The notes beneath the pieces were generated by a model. The model was not told where the DNA came from and did not search any database. It saw only the letters and a program-made list of their open reading frames with translations. DNA of 37,616 bases from Streptomyces beihaiensis (GTDB lineage: Bacteria > Actinomycetota > Actinomycetes > Streptomycetales > Streptomycetaceae), in the NCBI RefSeq assembly GCF_026274175.1, contig NZ_JAPHNL010000283.1, forward strand, positions 1-37,616. Reading direction: 5' to 3'. Positions within the stretch are counted from its first letter, which is position 1. Every line of letters starts with the position of its first letter. Shown here one piece after another: positions 7,506 through 16,126 of the stretch. The translations under genes were made by a program, and so were the position numbers.

Positions 7506-10500
7506 ATGTCGGTGCCTCAGGGACGCCGTAGTAGTACCTTCACGCGGCTGCTGCGGCACGGGTTCACCGATCCGTCCGCCGCGGAGCGCCACCTCGACGC
7601 CGACGCCCTGTCCGAGGTGCGCGCCGACCCGCTCCTGCTCGACGCGCTCGGCGCCACCGCCGACCCCGACCGGGCGCTGCTCGGCCTGCTGCGGCTCGCC
7701 GAGGCTCAGGAGCGCGGCGCCGGGGAACCGGGGCGCCGCGAACTGCTCGACACGCTCGTCACCGCCAAGCCGCTGCGCGACCGGCTGCTCGGCGTGCTCG
7801 GCGCCTCCGACGCGCTCGCCGACCACCTCGCCCGCCACCCCGACGACTGGCGGGCCCTGGTCACGTACGAGCCGAGCGATCTGCACCCGGGCGTCGAGGA
7901 GTTCGAGCGCGGCCTCGCCGACGCCACCGACCCCGTCTCGCTGCGCGTCGCCTACCGGCGCTGCCTGCTCTCCGTCGCCGCCCGCGACGTGTGCGGCACC
8001 ACCGATGTCGCACAGACCGCCGCCGAGCTCGCCGACCTGGCGACGGCGACGCTGCGCGCCGCGCTCGCCATGGCCGCCGCCGCCGCGCCCGCCGACGCCG
8101 CGCAGTGCCGCCTCGCGGTGATCGCGATGGGCAAGTGCGGCGGACACGAACTCAATTACGTCTCCGACGTCGACGTCATCTTCGTCGCCGAGGCCGCCGA
8201 CGGCGCGGACCCCGAGACGACGGACAAGGCCCTGCGGGCCGCCACCCGGCTCGCCTCGCACATGATGCGGATCTGCTCCGAGACGACCGTCGAGGGCACC
8301 ATCTGGCCCGTCGACGCCAACCTGCGGCCCGAGGGCCGCAACGGCCCGCTGGTGCGCACCCTCTCCTCCCACCTCGCCTACTACCAGCGGTGGGCCAAGA
8401 CCTGGGAGTTCCAGGCACTGCTCAAGGCGCGCCCGGTCGCGGGCGACCCCGAGCTCGGCGCCGCCTACCTCGAAGCCGTCACCCCGCTGGTGTGGCAGGC
8501 GGCCGAGCGCGAGAACTTCGTGCCCGATGTGCAGAAGATGCGCCGCCGCGTCGTCGAGAACATCCCGGCGGGCGAGCTCGACCGCGAGCTCAAGCTCGGC
8601 CCCGGCGGCCTTCGCGACGTCGAATTCGCCGTCCAGCTGCTCCAGTTGGTACACGGCAGATCCGACGCCTCGCTGCGCAGCGGCACCACCCTCGACGCGC
8701 TCGCCGCGCTCGCCGAAGGCGGCTACGTGGGCCGCGTCGACGCCGTGCAGCTCGACGACGCCTACCGGTTCCTGCGCACCCTCGAACACCGCATCCAGCT
8801 CCACAGGCTGCGCCGCACCCACCTCGTCCCCGAGGACGAGGCCGACCTGCGTCGCATCGGCCGCTCCATGGGCATGCGCACCGAACCCATCACCGACCTC
8901 GGCCGCGCCTGGAAGCGCCACACCTCGATGGTGCGTCGCCTGCACGAGAAGCTCTTCTACCGGCCGCTGCTCGACGCCGTTGCCCAACTCTCCCCCACCC
9001 TCGAATTCGCTCGGGCGGGGGGACCCCCTTCCGGCGAAACCCGGTTGAGCCCCACCGCCGCCCGCGAACGGCTCGTCGCCCTCGGCTACGCCGACCCCAG
9101 CGCAGCCCTGCGCCACCTGGAGGCCCTCGCCTCCGGCGTCAGCCGCAAGGCCGCCATCCAGCGCACCCTGCTGCCCGTCCTGCTCGGCTGGTTCGCGGAC
9201 TCCGCCGACCCGGACGCCGGACTGCTCAACTTCCGCAAGGTCTCCGACGCGCTCGGCAAGACCCCCTGGTACCTGCGGCTCCTTCGCGACGAGGGCGCCG
9301 CCGCCGAGAACCTCGCCCGCGTCCTGTCCGCCGGGCGCCTCGCCCCCGACCTGCTGATGCGCGCCCCCGAGGCCGTGGCCCTGCTCGGCGACGCCAAGGG
9401 CCTCCAGCCGCGCGGCGCCGCCCAGCTCGAACAGGAGATCCTCGCCGCGGTCGGCCGCGCCGACGGCGACGAGCAGGCCGTGCGCGCGGCCCGCGGAGTA
9501 CGCCGCCGCGAACTGTTCCGCACCGCCGCCGCCGAGATCGTCGCCTCCTACGGCACCGAGGGCACGCCCGCCGTCATGGGCGTGCCCGAGGCGCTCGCCG
9601 CCCGCGAGGCCGGAAACGCCCCGCCCGACCAGGGCGCCCTCGTCGACCGTGTCGGCGGCGCCGTCTCCGACCTCACCGCCGCCACCCTCGCCGGAACCCT
9701 GCGGGCCGTCGTCCGCGACGGCTGGGGCGACACCCTGCCCACCCGCTTCGCGGTCATCGCCATGGGCCGCTTCGGCGGCCACGAGCTCGGCTACGGCTCC
9801 GACGCCGACGTGCTCTTCGTCCACGAGCCCCGCGACGGCGCCGACGAACAGGAGGCCGCCCAGGCCGCCAACAAGGTCGTCTCCGAGATGCGCCGCCTGC
9901 TCGCCCTGCCCAGCGCCGACCCACCGCTGCTCATCGACGCCGACCTGCGCCCCGAGGGCAAGTCCGGCCCGATGGTGCGCACCCTCAAGTCGTACGAGGC
10001 GTACTACCGCCGCTGGTCCCTCGTCTGGGAGTCGCAGGCCCTGCTGCGCGCCACGCCCGTCGCGGGCGACGCCGACCTCGGCCTCGCCTTCATGGAGCTG
10101 ATCGACCCGCTGCGCTACCCCGCCGAGGGCCTCGGCGACGACGCCGTACGCGAGATCCGCCGCCTCAAGGCCCGCATGGAGGCCGAACGCCTTCCGCGCG
10201 GCGCCGACCCGACCCTGCACGCCAAGCTGGGCCGCGGCGGCCTCTCCGACGTCGAATGGACCGTGCAGCTCCTCCAGCTCCAGCACGGCTGGGCCGAACC
10301 GGGCCTGCGCACCACCCGTACCCGCGAGGCGCTCGCCGCGGCCTGCGCCGCGGGTCTGCTGCCGAGCGAGGAGGCGGCCGTCCTCGACGAGGCGTGGGTG
10401 CTCGCCACCCGCGTGCGCAACGCGGTGATGCTGGTGCGCGGCCGCCCCGGCGACACGTTCCCCTCCGACGGGCGGGAACTCGGCGCCGTCGCCCGCTACC

Positions 10501-10607
10501 TCGGGTACGACCCCGGACACGTCGGGGACATGCTGGAGGACTACCGGCGCACCACGCGGCGCGCCAGGGCTGTGGTCGAGGAGCGGTTCTACGGGGCGGC
10601 GGCCTGA
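7506..10607 (+). CDS. glnE: Bifunctional glutamine synthetase adenylyltransferase/adenylyl-removing enzyme GlnE
   Basis: This 1033-residue GlnE homologue adds AMP to, or removes it from, the adenylylation tyrosine of GlnA. Two nucleotidyltransferase domains are visible. The N-terminal domain has MGKCGGHELNYVSDVDVIFV from residue 208; the C-terminal domain has MGRFGGHELGYGSDADVLFV from residue 753. Each is followed by its helical domain and a KLGxGGLxDVE(F/W)xVQLLQL motif. Start ATG 7506 follows AAGGAGG with good spacing. Residues about 496-508 (SPTLEFARAGGPP) are encoded by a C/G-run palindromic element described separately and look like an in-frame insertion in the linker between the two halves. 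The 3' end overlaps the convergent PAP2 gene by 19 bases. The target glnA lies about 20 kb away in the same window. Confidence 0.95.
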   Translation: MSVPQGRRSSTFTRLLRHGFTDPSAAERHLDADALSEVRADPLLLDALGATADPDRALLGLLRLAEAQERGAGEPGRRELLDTLVTAKPLRDRLLGVLGASDALADHLARHPDDWRALVTYEPSDLHPGVEEFERGLADATDPVSLRVAYRRCLLSVAARDVCGTTDVAQTAAELADLATATLRAALAMAAAAAPADAAQCRLAVIAMGKCGGHELNYVSDVDVIFVAEAADGADPETTDKALRAATRLASHMMRICSETTVEGTIWPVDANLRPEGRNGPLVRTLSSHLAYYQRWAKTWEFQALLKARPVAGDPELGAAYLEAVTPLVWQAAERENFVPDVQKMRRRVVENIPAGELDRELKLGPGGLRDVEFAVQLLQLVHGRSDASLRSGTTLDALAALAEGGYVGRVDAVQLDDAYRFLRTLEHRIQLHRLRRTHLVPEDEADLRRIGRSMGMRTEPITDLGRAWKRHTSMVRRLHEKLFYRPLLDAVAQLSPTLEFARAGGPPSGETRLSPTAARERLVALGYADPSAALRHLEALASGVSRKAAIQRTLLPVLLGWFADSADPDAGLLNFRKVSDALGKTPWYLRLLRDEGAAAENLARVLSAGRLAPDLLMRAPEAVALLGDAKGLQPRGAAQLEQEILAAVGRADGDEQAVRAARGVRRRELFRTAAAEIVASYGTEGTPAVMGVPEALAAREAGNAPPDQGALVDRVGGAVSDLTAATLAGTLRAVVRDGWGDTLPTRFAVIAMGRFGGHELGYGSDADVLFVHEPRDGADEQEAAQAANKVVSEMRRLLALPSADPPLLIDADLRPEGKSGPMVRTLKSYEAYYRRWSLVWESQALLRATPVAGDADLGLAFMELIDPLRYPAEGLGDDAVREIRRLKARMEAERLPRGADPTLHAKLGRGGLSDVEWTVQLLQLQHGWAEPGLRTTRTREALAAACAAGLLPSEEAAVLDEAWVLATRVRNAVMLVRGRPGDTFPSDGRELGAVARYLGYDPGHVGDMLEDYRRTTRRARAVVEERFYGAAA
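8985..9028 (+). repeat. Palindromic C/G-run repeat element inside glnE
   Basis: The stretch has the form CAACTCTCCCCCACCC, a central CGAATTCG, then CTCGGGCGGGGGGACCCCC. The CCCCCACCC and GGGCGGGGG arms pair with one mismatch around the CGAATTCG core. The GGGGG-GA-CCCCC end can form an alternative hairpin. I recall near-identical elements recurring in streptomycete intergenic regions. Here the element is in frame and adds about 13 residues to GlnE. No second copy is present in this window. Confidence 0.55.
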
Positions 10608-11482
10608 GGACCGGCGCCCTTGACCGGCGGCAGCAGCCGCGGCGGCACCAGCTTCGGCAGCTGGTAGGGCAGCGCCCCGTACCACAGGCGCGCCACGAAG
10701 AAGCCGAAGGCCAGGCAGAGCACACCGCCCACCGCGTCCAGCCAGAAGTGGTTCGCGGTCGAGACGATCACCACCAGGGTCAGCGCCGGGTACAGAAGGC
10801 CGAGCACCCGCACCCACGGAACCGACGCGAGTGCGAAGATCGTCAGACCGCACCACAGCGACCAGCCGATGTGCATCGACGGCATCGCCGCGTACTGGTT
10901 CGACATGTGCTTGAGGTTGCCGGAGGCCATCGACCCCCAGGTGTGGTGGACGGCGACCGTGTCGATGAAGTGGCCGTCGGACATCAGCCGCGGCGGCGCC
11001 AGCGGTGTCAGGTAGTAACCGACCAGCGCGACAACGGTGGTCATGAAGAGGACCAGGCGGGCCGCCGCGTAGCGGCCGGGATGGCAGCGGAACAGCCATA
11101 CGAGCACACCCAGCGTCATGATGAAGTGCAGCGTCGCGTAGTAGTAGTTCATACCGACGACAAGCCAAGTCACGGAGTTGACGGCGTGGTTGACGCTCTG
11201 CTCGACGGCGATGCCCAGGTGGTGCTCCACGCTCCACACCCAGTCCGCGTTGCGCAGCGCCTTCGCCCTCTGCTCCGGGACCGCGTTGCGGATCAGCGAG
11301 TACGTCCAGTAACTCACCGCGATCAGCAGGATCTCGAACCACAGCCGCGGCCGTCGCGGCATCCTGACTCTGCGCAGGACGCCGTGGGATCCCAGCTCCT
11401 CGCGGTCCTCCTTCGCGATGGGTGAGGTGGTGACCCCTTCGGGGCCTTCCTGTGCGGTCACGGTCGATTCACCCATAGCCAC
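10589..11482 (-). CDS. PAP2 superfamily phosphatase (Aur1/inositol-phosphotransferase-like)
   Basis: This 297-residue integral membrane protein has about six transmembrane segments. The signature matches the PAP2_3/Aur1-like branch rather than classical PAP2: YYLTPLAPPRLM (157-168), PSMHIGWS (201-208) with His204, and NHFWLDAVGG (244-253) with His245 and Asp249. These histidines and the aspartate form the phosphatase/transferase site facing the outside. Substrates in the family include lipid phosphates and phosphoinositol lipids; the sequence does not decide between them. The start could be GTG 11482 or ATG 11476; neither has a clear ribosome site. The soluble N-terminus (1-45) is acidic then basic. 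The stop overlaps the glnE stop region by 19 bases, convergent. Confidence 0.85.
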   Translation of the reverse strand: MAMGESTVTAQEGPEGVTTSPIAKEDREELGSHGVLRRVRMPRRPRLWFEILLIAVSYWTYSLIRNAVPEQRAKALRNADWVWSVEHHLGIAVEQSVNHAVNSVTWLVVGMNYYYATLHFIMTLGVLVWLFRCHPGRYAAARLVLFMTTVVALVGYYLTPLAPPRLMSDGHFIDTVAVHHTWGSMASGNLKHMSNQYAAMPSMHIGWSLWCGLTIFALASVPWVRVLGLLYPALTLVVIVSTANHFWLDAVGGVLCLAFGFFVARLWYGALPYQLPKLVPPRLLPPVKGAGPQAAAP

Positions 11483-11551
11483 AGAGTCTGCCAGATTCGG
11501 GCTCTTGATCCGATCATCCCTCGGGTGGGTCCCGATTGCACGCGCTACGCC

Positions 11552-12595
11552 CTATGGACGAGGCCGCACCCCGGCACGAGGCGGGGCCGAGGCGGTGGAA
11601 CCCCGTACCACCAGCTCCGGCATGAACAGGAATTCGCTGTGCGGCGCCGGTGTCCCGCCGATCTCCTCCAGCAGCGTGTGCACGGCGGCCTGACCCATCG
11701 CGTGCACCGGCTTGCGGACCGTGGTCAGCGGCGGATCGGTGAAGGCGACCAGCGTCGAGTCGTCGAAGCCCACGACCGACACGTCCGAGGGCACGTCAAG
11801 CCCCCGTTCCCGCACCGCCCGAACGGCACCCAGTGCCATCATGTCGCTGGCGCAGACGACGCCCGTGCACCCCCGGCCGAGCAGCGCGTCCGCCGCGGCC
11901 TGACCGCCCTCCAGGGTGTACAGCGAATGCTGGATCAGCTCGCGCTCGACGTCCTTCCCGGACAGGCCCAGCAGGTCGCCCATGGCACGCACGAACCCCT
12001 CCGTCTTGCGCAGCACCGGCACGAACCGGTGCGGCCCGAGCGCCAGGCCGATCCGGGTGTGGCCGAGGGAGACGAGATGCGTCACCGCGAGCCGGGCCGC
12101 CGCACGGTCGTCCGGCGAGATGAACGGGGCCGCCACCTTCGGCGAGAACCCGTCGACGAGTACGAACGGCACACCGCGGCCGCGCAGCCGCTCGTAACGT
12201 CCGGTGTCGGCCGTCGTGTCGGCGTGCAGGCCCGAGACGTAGATGATGCCGCTGACCCCCCGGTCCACCAGCATCTCGGTCAGCTCGTCCTCCGTGGAGC
12301 CGCCGGGCGTCTGCGTGGCGAGCACCGGCGTGTACCCCTGCCGGGTCAGGGCCTGCACCACGACCTGGGCGAGCGCCGGGAAGATGGGGTTCTCCAGCTC
12401 CGGCGTGATCAGCCCGACCAGGCCCGCGCTGCGCTGCTTGAGCCGCACGGGACGCTCGTAGCCCAGGACGTCGAGGGCGGCGAGCACGGACTGACGGGTG
12501 GCCGCCGCGACACCGGGCTTGCCGTTGAGCACACGGCTTACCGTCGCTTCGCTGACCCCCGCTTGTGCTGCTATGTCGGTAAGGCGTGCGGTCAC
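11552..12595 (-). CDS. malR: LacI-family regulator, MalR-like
   Basis: This 347-residue repressor begins with a LacI helix-turn-helix (MTARLTDIAAQAGVSEATVSRVLNGKPGVA) and hinge helix. A periplasmic-binding-protein-like sensor domain follows from about residue 60, with LVGLITPELENPIFPALAQ and the C-terminal GFDDSTLVAFTDPPLTTVRKPV signature. The sequence strongly resembles the streptomycete maltose repressor MalR (Reg1), as I remember it. The expected malEFG transport genes are not next to it: the divergent neighbour is a small tautomerase-like gene. Its regulon must be elsewhere, or the transporter has been lost or moved. The ATG at 12595 is the only start that keeps the helix-turn-helix at the N-terminus. 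The symbol is by resemblance. Confidence 0.8.
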   Translation of the reverse strand: MTARLTDIAAQAGVSEATVSRVLNGKPGVAAATRQSVLAALDVLGYERPVRLKQRSAGLVGLITPELENPIFPALAQVVVQALTRQGYTPVLATQTPGGSTEDELTEMLVDRGVSGIIYVSGLHADTTADTGRYERLRGRGVPFVLVDGFSPKVAAPFISPDDRAAARLAVTHLVSLGHTRIGLALGPHRFVPVLRKTEGFVRAMGDLLGLSGKDVERELIQHSLYTLEGGQAAADALLGRGCTGVVCASDMMALGAVRAVRERGLDVPSDVSVVGFDDSTLVAFTDPPLTTVRKPVHAMGQAAVHTLLEEIGGTPAPHSEFLFMPELVVRGSTASAPPRAGVRPRP

Positions 12596-12681
12596 GGGAG
12601 GCGACTGTACCGGCCACGTGACGTGTTGCCTATCGTGGGCACCGACCCGCAGATCCTTTCCGCCGTGCCCCGGGAGCCCGC

Positions 12682-13026
12682 ATGCCGCAGATCACCGTCG
12701 ACTACTCCGCCGGCCTCGGCGACCGGATCGACCGCCCCGCTCTCGCGGGCGCCCTCCACGCGGCCGCGGTGGAGCACGTCGCCGCCCGCACCGCGGCCTG
12801 CAAGACGCGCTTTCGCCGCGCCGACGCGACCGTCGCGGGGGAGGCGGCCGCGGACCTCGTCCACGTGGAGATCGCCCTGCTCGCCGGGCGCACCGAGGAG
12901 GCCAAGGCCGCGCTCGCCGACGCCGTACTGGCCGCGCTGCCCGGCCACATCGAGGCACCGGAGGGCGTGCACCTGTCCGCCGAGGTACGCGACCTGGAGC
13001 CGGCGTACCGGTCGGCGATCGCGTAG
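12682..13026 (+). CDS. 5-carboxymethyl-2-hydroxymuconate isomerase-like protein (tautomerase fold)
   Basis: This 114-residue protein begins MPQITVDYSAGL. Pro2 becomes the N-terminal catalytic proline after methionine removal, as in CHMI (PF02962) and related tautomerases. The rest alternates strand and helix as expected for a duplicated beta-alpha-beta fold, with LVHVEIALLAGRTEEAKAALADAVLAAL in the second half. Start ATG 12682 follows CGGGAGCCCGC. No aromatic-acid degradation genes are nearby, so the substrate is unknown. It is divergent from malR and convergent with the TetR gene. Confidence 0.75.
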   Translation: MPQITVDYSAGLGDRIDRPALAGALHAAAVEHVAARTAACKTRFRRADATVAGEAAADLVHVEIALLAGRTEEAKAALADAVLAALPGHIEAPEGVHLSAEVRDLEPAYRSAIA

Positions 13027-13047
13027 GCGCGCCCCGACGTCTCGGCG

Positions 13048-13740
13048 CTACGCGGGCGCGAGCGCGGCGAGTCGGGCGATGAGGTCCGAGAACGGGCCGT
13101 CGGCCGGCTCGTCCACGAGGATGCGCCGCAGCAGCCGCGCCATCTCCTCGTCGTAGGCGGCGCTGACCGCGGCGAGCGCCGCGAAGTCGTGGACGAGCTG
13201 CACCTCCAGCTCGGCACGCGGGATGCGCCGCCCGTCCAGCCAGATCAGCGCCGTCGACTCGGCCAGCGAGATCCATGAACGCACCACGAGATCGAGCCGC
13301 GGCGACGCCGCCCGCACGCCCAGGTGCGCCAGGATCTGGACGTACGCGGCCTGCCGCACCGAGTCGATCAGCGCGTTCGTGGCGGAGGAGCCGACGGCGG
13401 GACCGCCACGCATCAACGCCGAGAAACCGGGGCCGTGCTCGTCCACGAAGTCGAAGAACCGGTCCATCACACGCAGCAGCCGCGCCCCGAGCGGCCCTTC
13501 CTGCGGCTCCTCGAAGCGCGCCGCCAGATCCTGCGCCGCCCGCTTCAACGCGGCCTCGTACAGGCTGAGTTTGCCCGGGAAGTAGTGGTAGACCAGCGGT
13601 CGCGATATGCCCGCGGCGGATGCTATCTCATCGATGGAGACCTCGTCGGGGGAGCGGTGGCTGAACAGGTCGAGGGCGACCCCGATCAACTGCTGCCGCC
13701 GCTCCTCGACTCCCATTCTGCGCCGCACCCCGGTAGTCAT
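13048..13740 (-). CDS. TetR-family regulator
   Basis: This protein of about 230 residues has a standard TetR N-terminal helix-turn-helix (RRQQLIGVALDLFSHRSPDEVSIDEIASAAGISRP, then LVYHYFPGKLSLYEAAL). A helical C-terminal domain follows that binds an unknown ligand. The start could be ATG 13740 or GTG 13749; no clear ribosome site decides. It is the last gene of a same-strand set after the ferritin-like protein and reductase genes, 48 bases beyond the reductase stop, so it probably controls that unit and itself. Family regulators in similar sets sense fatty acyl-CoA or xenobiotics; the ligand here is not inferable. Confidence 0.88.
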   Translation of the reverse strand: MTTGVRRRMGVEERRQQLIGVALDLFSHRSPDEVSIDEIASAAGISRPLVYHYFPGKLSLYEAALKRAAQDLAARFEEPQEGPLGARLLRVMDRFFDFVDEHGPGFSALMRGGPAVGSSATNALIDSVRQAAYVQILAHLGVRAASPRLDLVVRSWISLAESTALIWLDGRRIPRAELEVQLVHDFAALAAVSAAYDEEMARLLRRILVDEPADGPFSDLIARLAALAPA

Positions 13741-13788
13741 GCCGAACACTCTACCGAGCGATTCAGGACGCTCCGGCGGGCCCGTCCG

Positions 13789-14877
13789 TCACAGGTCGAG
13801 CACCAGCCGCTCGCCGCGCGCCCGCGACACGCAGATGAGCATCGAGCCGTCGCGCTCGGCGTCGGTCAGCAGCTCGTCGCGGTGGTCGACCTCGCCCTCC
13901 AGGACGCGCTGTTGGCACGTTCCGCAGAAGCCCTGCTCGCACGAGTACGGGATGCCGGGCACTTCGGCCCGGACCGCCGCAAGCACGGTCGAGTCCGCGG
14001 GCACGTCGACCACCGTGCCGGTGCGGCGCAGCTCGACCTCGAACGGCCCGTTCCCGTCGGCCGTGTTGCGCGGCGCGAACCGCTCCAGGTGCAGCGCGCA
14101 GTGGCCGGGCAGGGCCTCCTCCACGGCGGCCATCAGCCCCTCGGGCCCGCAGCAGTACACGGCCGTGCCGGGCTCGGCCGCCGCCAACGCCGCCCCCAGG
14201 TCCGGCCGTCCGCCCTCGTCCTCGGCGACGACCGTCACCCGCCCGCTCGCCGTGCCGTCAGGGCCGCCGAGCTTCTCGATCTCCTCCAGGAACGGCATCG
14301 AGGCCCGCGTCCGGCCGCCGTAGAGCAGCGTCCACCGCCCGCCCCCGGCCTCGACCGCGCGCAGCATCGGCAGGATCGGCGTGATGCCGATGCCGCCCGC
14401 GACGAACAGGTGGGCGGGCGCGTCCACATCGAGCGGGAAGCGGTTGCGCGGCCCGCGGACCTCGACCTCGACACCGGCCCGCAACTGCTCGTGCACCTCG
14501 CGCGACCCGCCGCGCCCGCCCTCGTCCTCGGGGATCAGACGGGTGGCGACGGTGTACGACGAGGTGTCCTCCGGGTCGCCGCACAGCGAGTACTGCCGTA
14601 GGAGACCGGAGGGCAGCACCAGGTCCAGATGGGCGCCCGGCGTCCAGGAGGGCAAGGCGCGGCCCTCTAGGCGGAGTTGCACCACACCGTCGGCCACGGT
14701 CTCGTGCCGCGCGACGAGCAGCCGCAGCGCGCGGGCGCGCGGCCGCCCCGAGATCGGCTCCTCCAGGGCGGGCATCGGCCACAGCGGCGAACTCCGCACG
14801 CGGCGCCGCAGCGCCCGCCGCACGACGAGTGCGGCACCGGCCACGACGACGGCCTTGCGCAGGGTCAGGGCACTCAT
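13789..14877 (-). CDS. PDR/VanB-type reductase (FMN/FAD, NAD(P), C-terminal 2Fe-2S)
   Basis: This 362-residue electron-transfer protein passes electrons from NAD(P)H through flavin to a 2Fe-2S ferredoxin domain. The flavin motif is RQYSLCGDP (94-102). The nucleotide site has GGIGITPILPML (161-172) and YCCGPEGLM (241-249). The plant-type cluster uses C313, C318 and C321 (CEQGFCGTC) plus C349. The first 25 residues carry a hydrophobic stretch (AVVVAGAALVV) before an Arg-rich segment, suggesting membrane attachment. The start ATG overlaps the stop of the preceding ferritin-like gene by four bases (ATGA), a translational coupling that argues for a working pair. Confidence 0.92.
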   Translation of the reverse strand: MSALTLRKAVVVAGAALVVRRALRRRVRSSPLWPMPALEEPISGRPRARALRLLVARHETVADGVVQLRLEGRALPSWTPGAHLDLVLPSGLLRQYSLCGDPEDTSSYTVATRLIPEDEGGRGGSREVHEQLRAGVEVEVRGPRNRFPLDVDAPAHLFVAGGIGITPILPMLRAVEAGGGRWTLLYGGRTRASMPFLEEIEKLGGPDGTASGRVTVVAEDEGGRPDLGAALAAAEPGTAVYCCGPEGLMAAVEEALPGHCALHLERFAPRNTADGNGPFEVELRRTGTVVDVPADSTVLAAVRAEVPGIPYSCEQGFCGTCQQRVLEGEVDHRDELLTDAERDGSMLICVSRARGERLVLDL

Positions 14878-15782
14878 CGGGCGGCTCCGGCGCGGGCGTC
14901 GCAGCGGGCCTCGGCCGCGGTGGCGGCGTGGGAGCCGGCAGCGGGAGAGGAGGCGAGGTACGCGACGGCCTGCGCGGTGTCGCCCTCCTGCTCCGGGTGG
15001 TAGCCGCGGCTCAGGTAGCGCGGGATGGAGCGGGCCATGTCACCGGCCGTGGGCAGCACACCCCGCTTGCCGCTGCGGTAGAAGTCCCTGAAGGTGGCCT
15101 TGCCGTCGAGCAGCGTCGGGTCGTTCTCCATGAAGAAGCGGGCGCCGCGCTGCCACAGGAAGACCAGGGCGGTGAAGGCGGTGGCCCAGGTGCGGGCGCG
15201 CCGCCGGTAGCTCCCGTCCAGGTGCGTGAACAGGTCGAACGCCACCGAGCGGTGCTCGACCTCCTCGGCGCCGTGCCAGCGCAGCAGGTCGAGCATGGTC
15301 GGGTCGGCGCCGCGCCGGTCCAGTTCGTCGGCGTTGAGCACCCAGTTGCCGAGGAACGCCGTGTAGTGCTCGATCGCCGCGATGAGGGCGACCCGCTCCA
15401 TCAGCCACCACCGGCGTGCCCTGCCCGGCGGCAGTGTCCGGTCGCCGAGCAGCTTCTCGAAGAACCAGTCGACCTGCGCGGTGTACGGCGTCGGGTCGAG
15501 ACCGAGCTCGCGCAGGTGCGGAAGCACTTCGTCGTGGGCCCGCGAGTGCATGGCCTCCTGGCCGATGAACCCGATGACGTCCTCGCGGAGCCGGTCGTCC
15601 CTGATGAGGGGGAGGACCTGCTTGTACACGTGCACGAACCACCGTTCCCCTGCGGGGAGCAGGAGGTGCAGCACGTTGATGGTGTGCGTGGTGAAGGGGT
15701 CGTCCGGGATCCAGTGCAGCGGGGTCCGGTCCCAGCTGAAGGAGACCTGCCGCGCCTTCAGCGTGACACGCGTATTAGACAT
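14874..15782 (-). CDS. PF10118-type ferritin-like protein with di-iron ligand pattern
   Basis: This 302-residue protein is usually called a metal-dependent hydrolase (PF10118). The residues show the six-ligand pattern of di-iron carboxylate proteins: E46, then E76-x2-H79 (QEAMHSRAH), E138 (AIEHY), and E174-x2-H177 (EEVEHRSVAF). This fits a four-helix bundle holding two irons. It is the first gene of the operon and overlaps the reductase gene by four bases. A two-component oxygenase or desaturase acting on a lipid-like substrate is therefore a reasonable inference, and better supported by context than hydrolysis. The start is ATG 15782 (MSNTRVTLKARQVSFSWD); an upstream GTG at 15818 is possible but less typical, and neither has a strong ribosome site. 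Confidence 0.8.
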   Translation of the reverse strand: MSNTRVTLKARQVSFSWDRTPLHWIPDDPFTTHTINVLHLLLPAGERWFVHVYKQVLPLIRDDRLREDVIGFIGQEAMHSRAHDEVLPHLRELGLDPTPYTAQVDWFFEKLLGDRTLPPGRARRWWLMERVALIAAIEHYTAFLGNWVLNADELDRRGADPTMLDLLRWHGAEEVEHRSVAFDLFTHLDGSYRRRARTWATAFTALVFLWQRGARFFMENDPTLLDGKATFRDFYRSGKRGVLPTAGDMARSIPRYLSRGYHPEQEGDTAQAVAYLASSPAAGSHAATAAEARCDARAGAAR

Positions 15783-15885
15783 GGCGTCAATGTACTGACG
15801 GGTAAGGAGCGGGTACACCCCCGGGACAAGACTTTCTTGACCGGCGGACGGCGAACACGGCGCGGGCGCGTGGCGGCGCGCCCCG

Positions 15886-16126
15886 TCACCGAAGCGGCGA
15901 GACCTTCGCCCCGCCGGCCGTCCGCCCGGACAGCGTCACCGGTCCCGCCCGCCGCCCGCACGGACGTGACCTGTTCGCTGCCCGCCGCGAGCAGGTACCA
16001 GTCCCCCGCCCGCGACTTCCAGCGGACCCCCGCGAGGACACGCGGGTCCCGCGCCCCGCAGGCCGGGGCGGACTCGGACTTGGCGGCCACGACCGCCGTG
16101 GTCGCGCCACACCCGTCACCCGCCAT
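15886..16126 (-). pseudogene. Remnant of a secreted-protein gene 3' end
   Basis: In one frame the minus strand encodes DPRVLAGVRWKSRAGDWYLL followed by AAGSEQVTSVRAAG. After a one-base frame change it continues as GPVTLSGRTAGGAKVSPLR and stops at 15886. Together these look like the C-terminus of a family of small exported streptomycete proteins with a WYLLAAGS motif, shortened by a deletion and frameshift and lacking a 5' end. No signal peptide or start with a ribosome site is present, and the remnant overlaps the GH89 stop. The rest of the 333-base gap (15783-16115) shows nothing else. Family membership is from memory. Confidence 0.35.

Noticed and set aside
7200-11342. A 1380-residue open frame on the minus strand
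   Set aside because: It is antisense to glnE and extends into the PAP2 gene in a wrong frame; glnE has both catalytic motifs and a strong ribosome site.
15778-15810. TetR operator before the ferritin-like protein gene
   Set aside because: The TACTGACGGGTA stretch is only half symmetric, so no operator could be supported.
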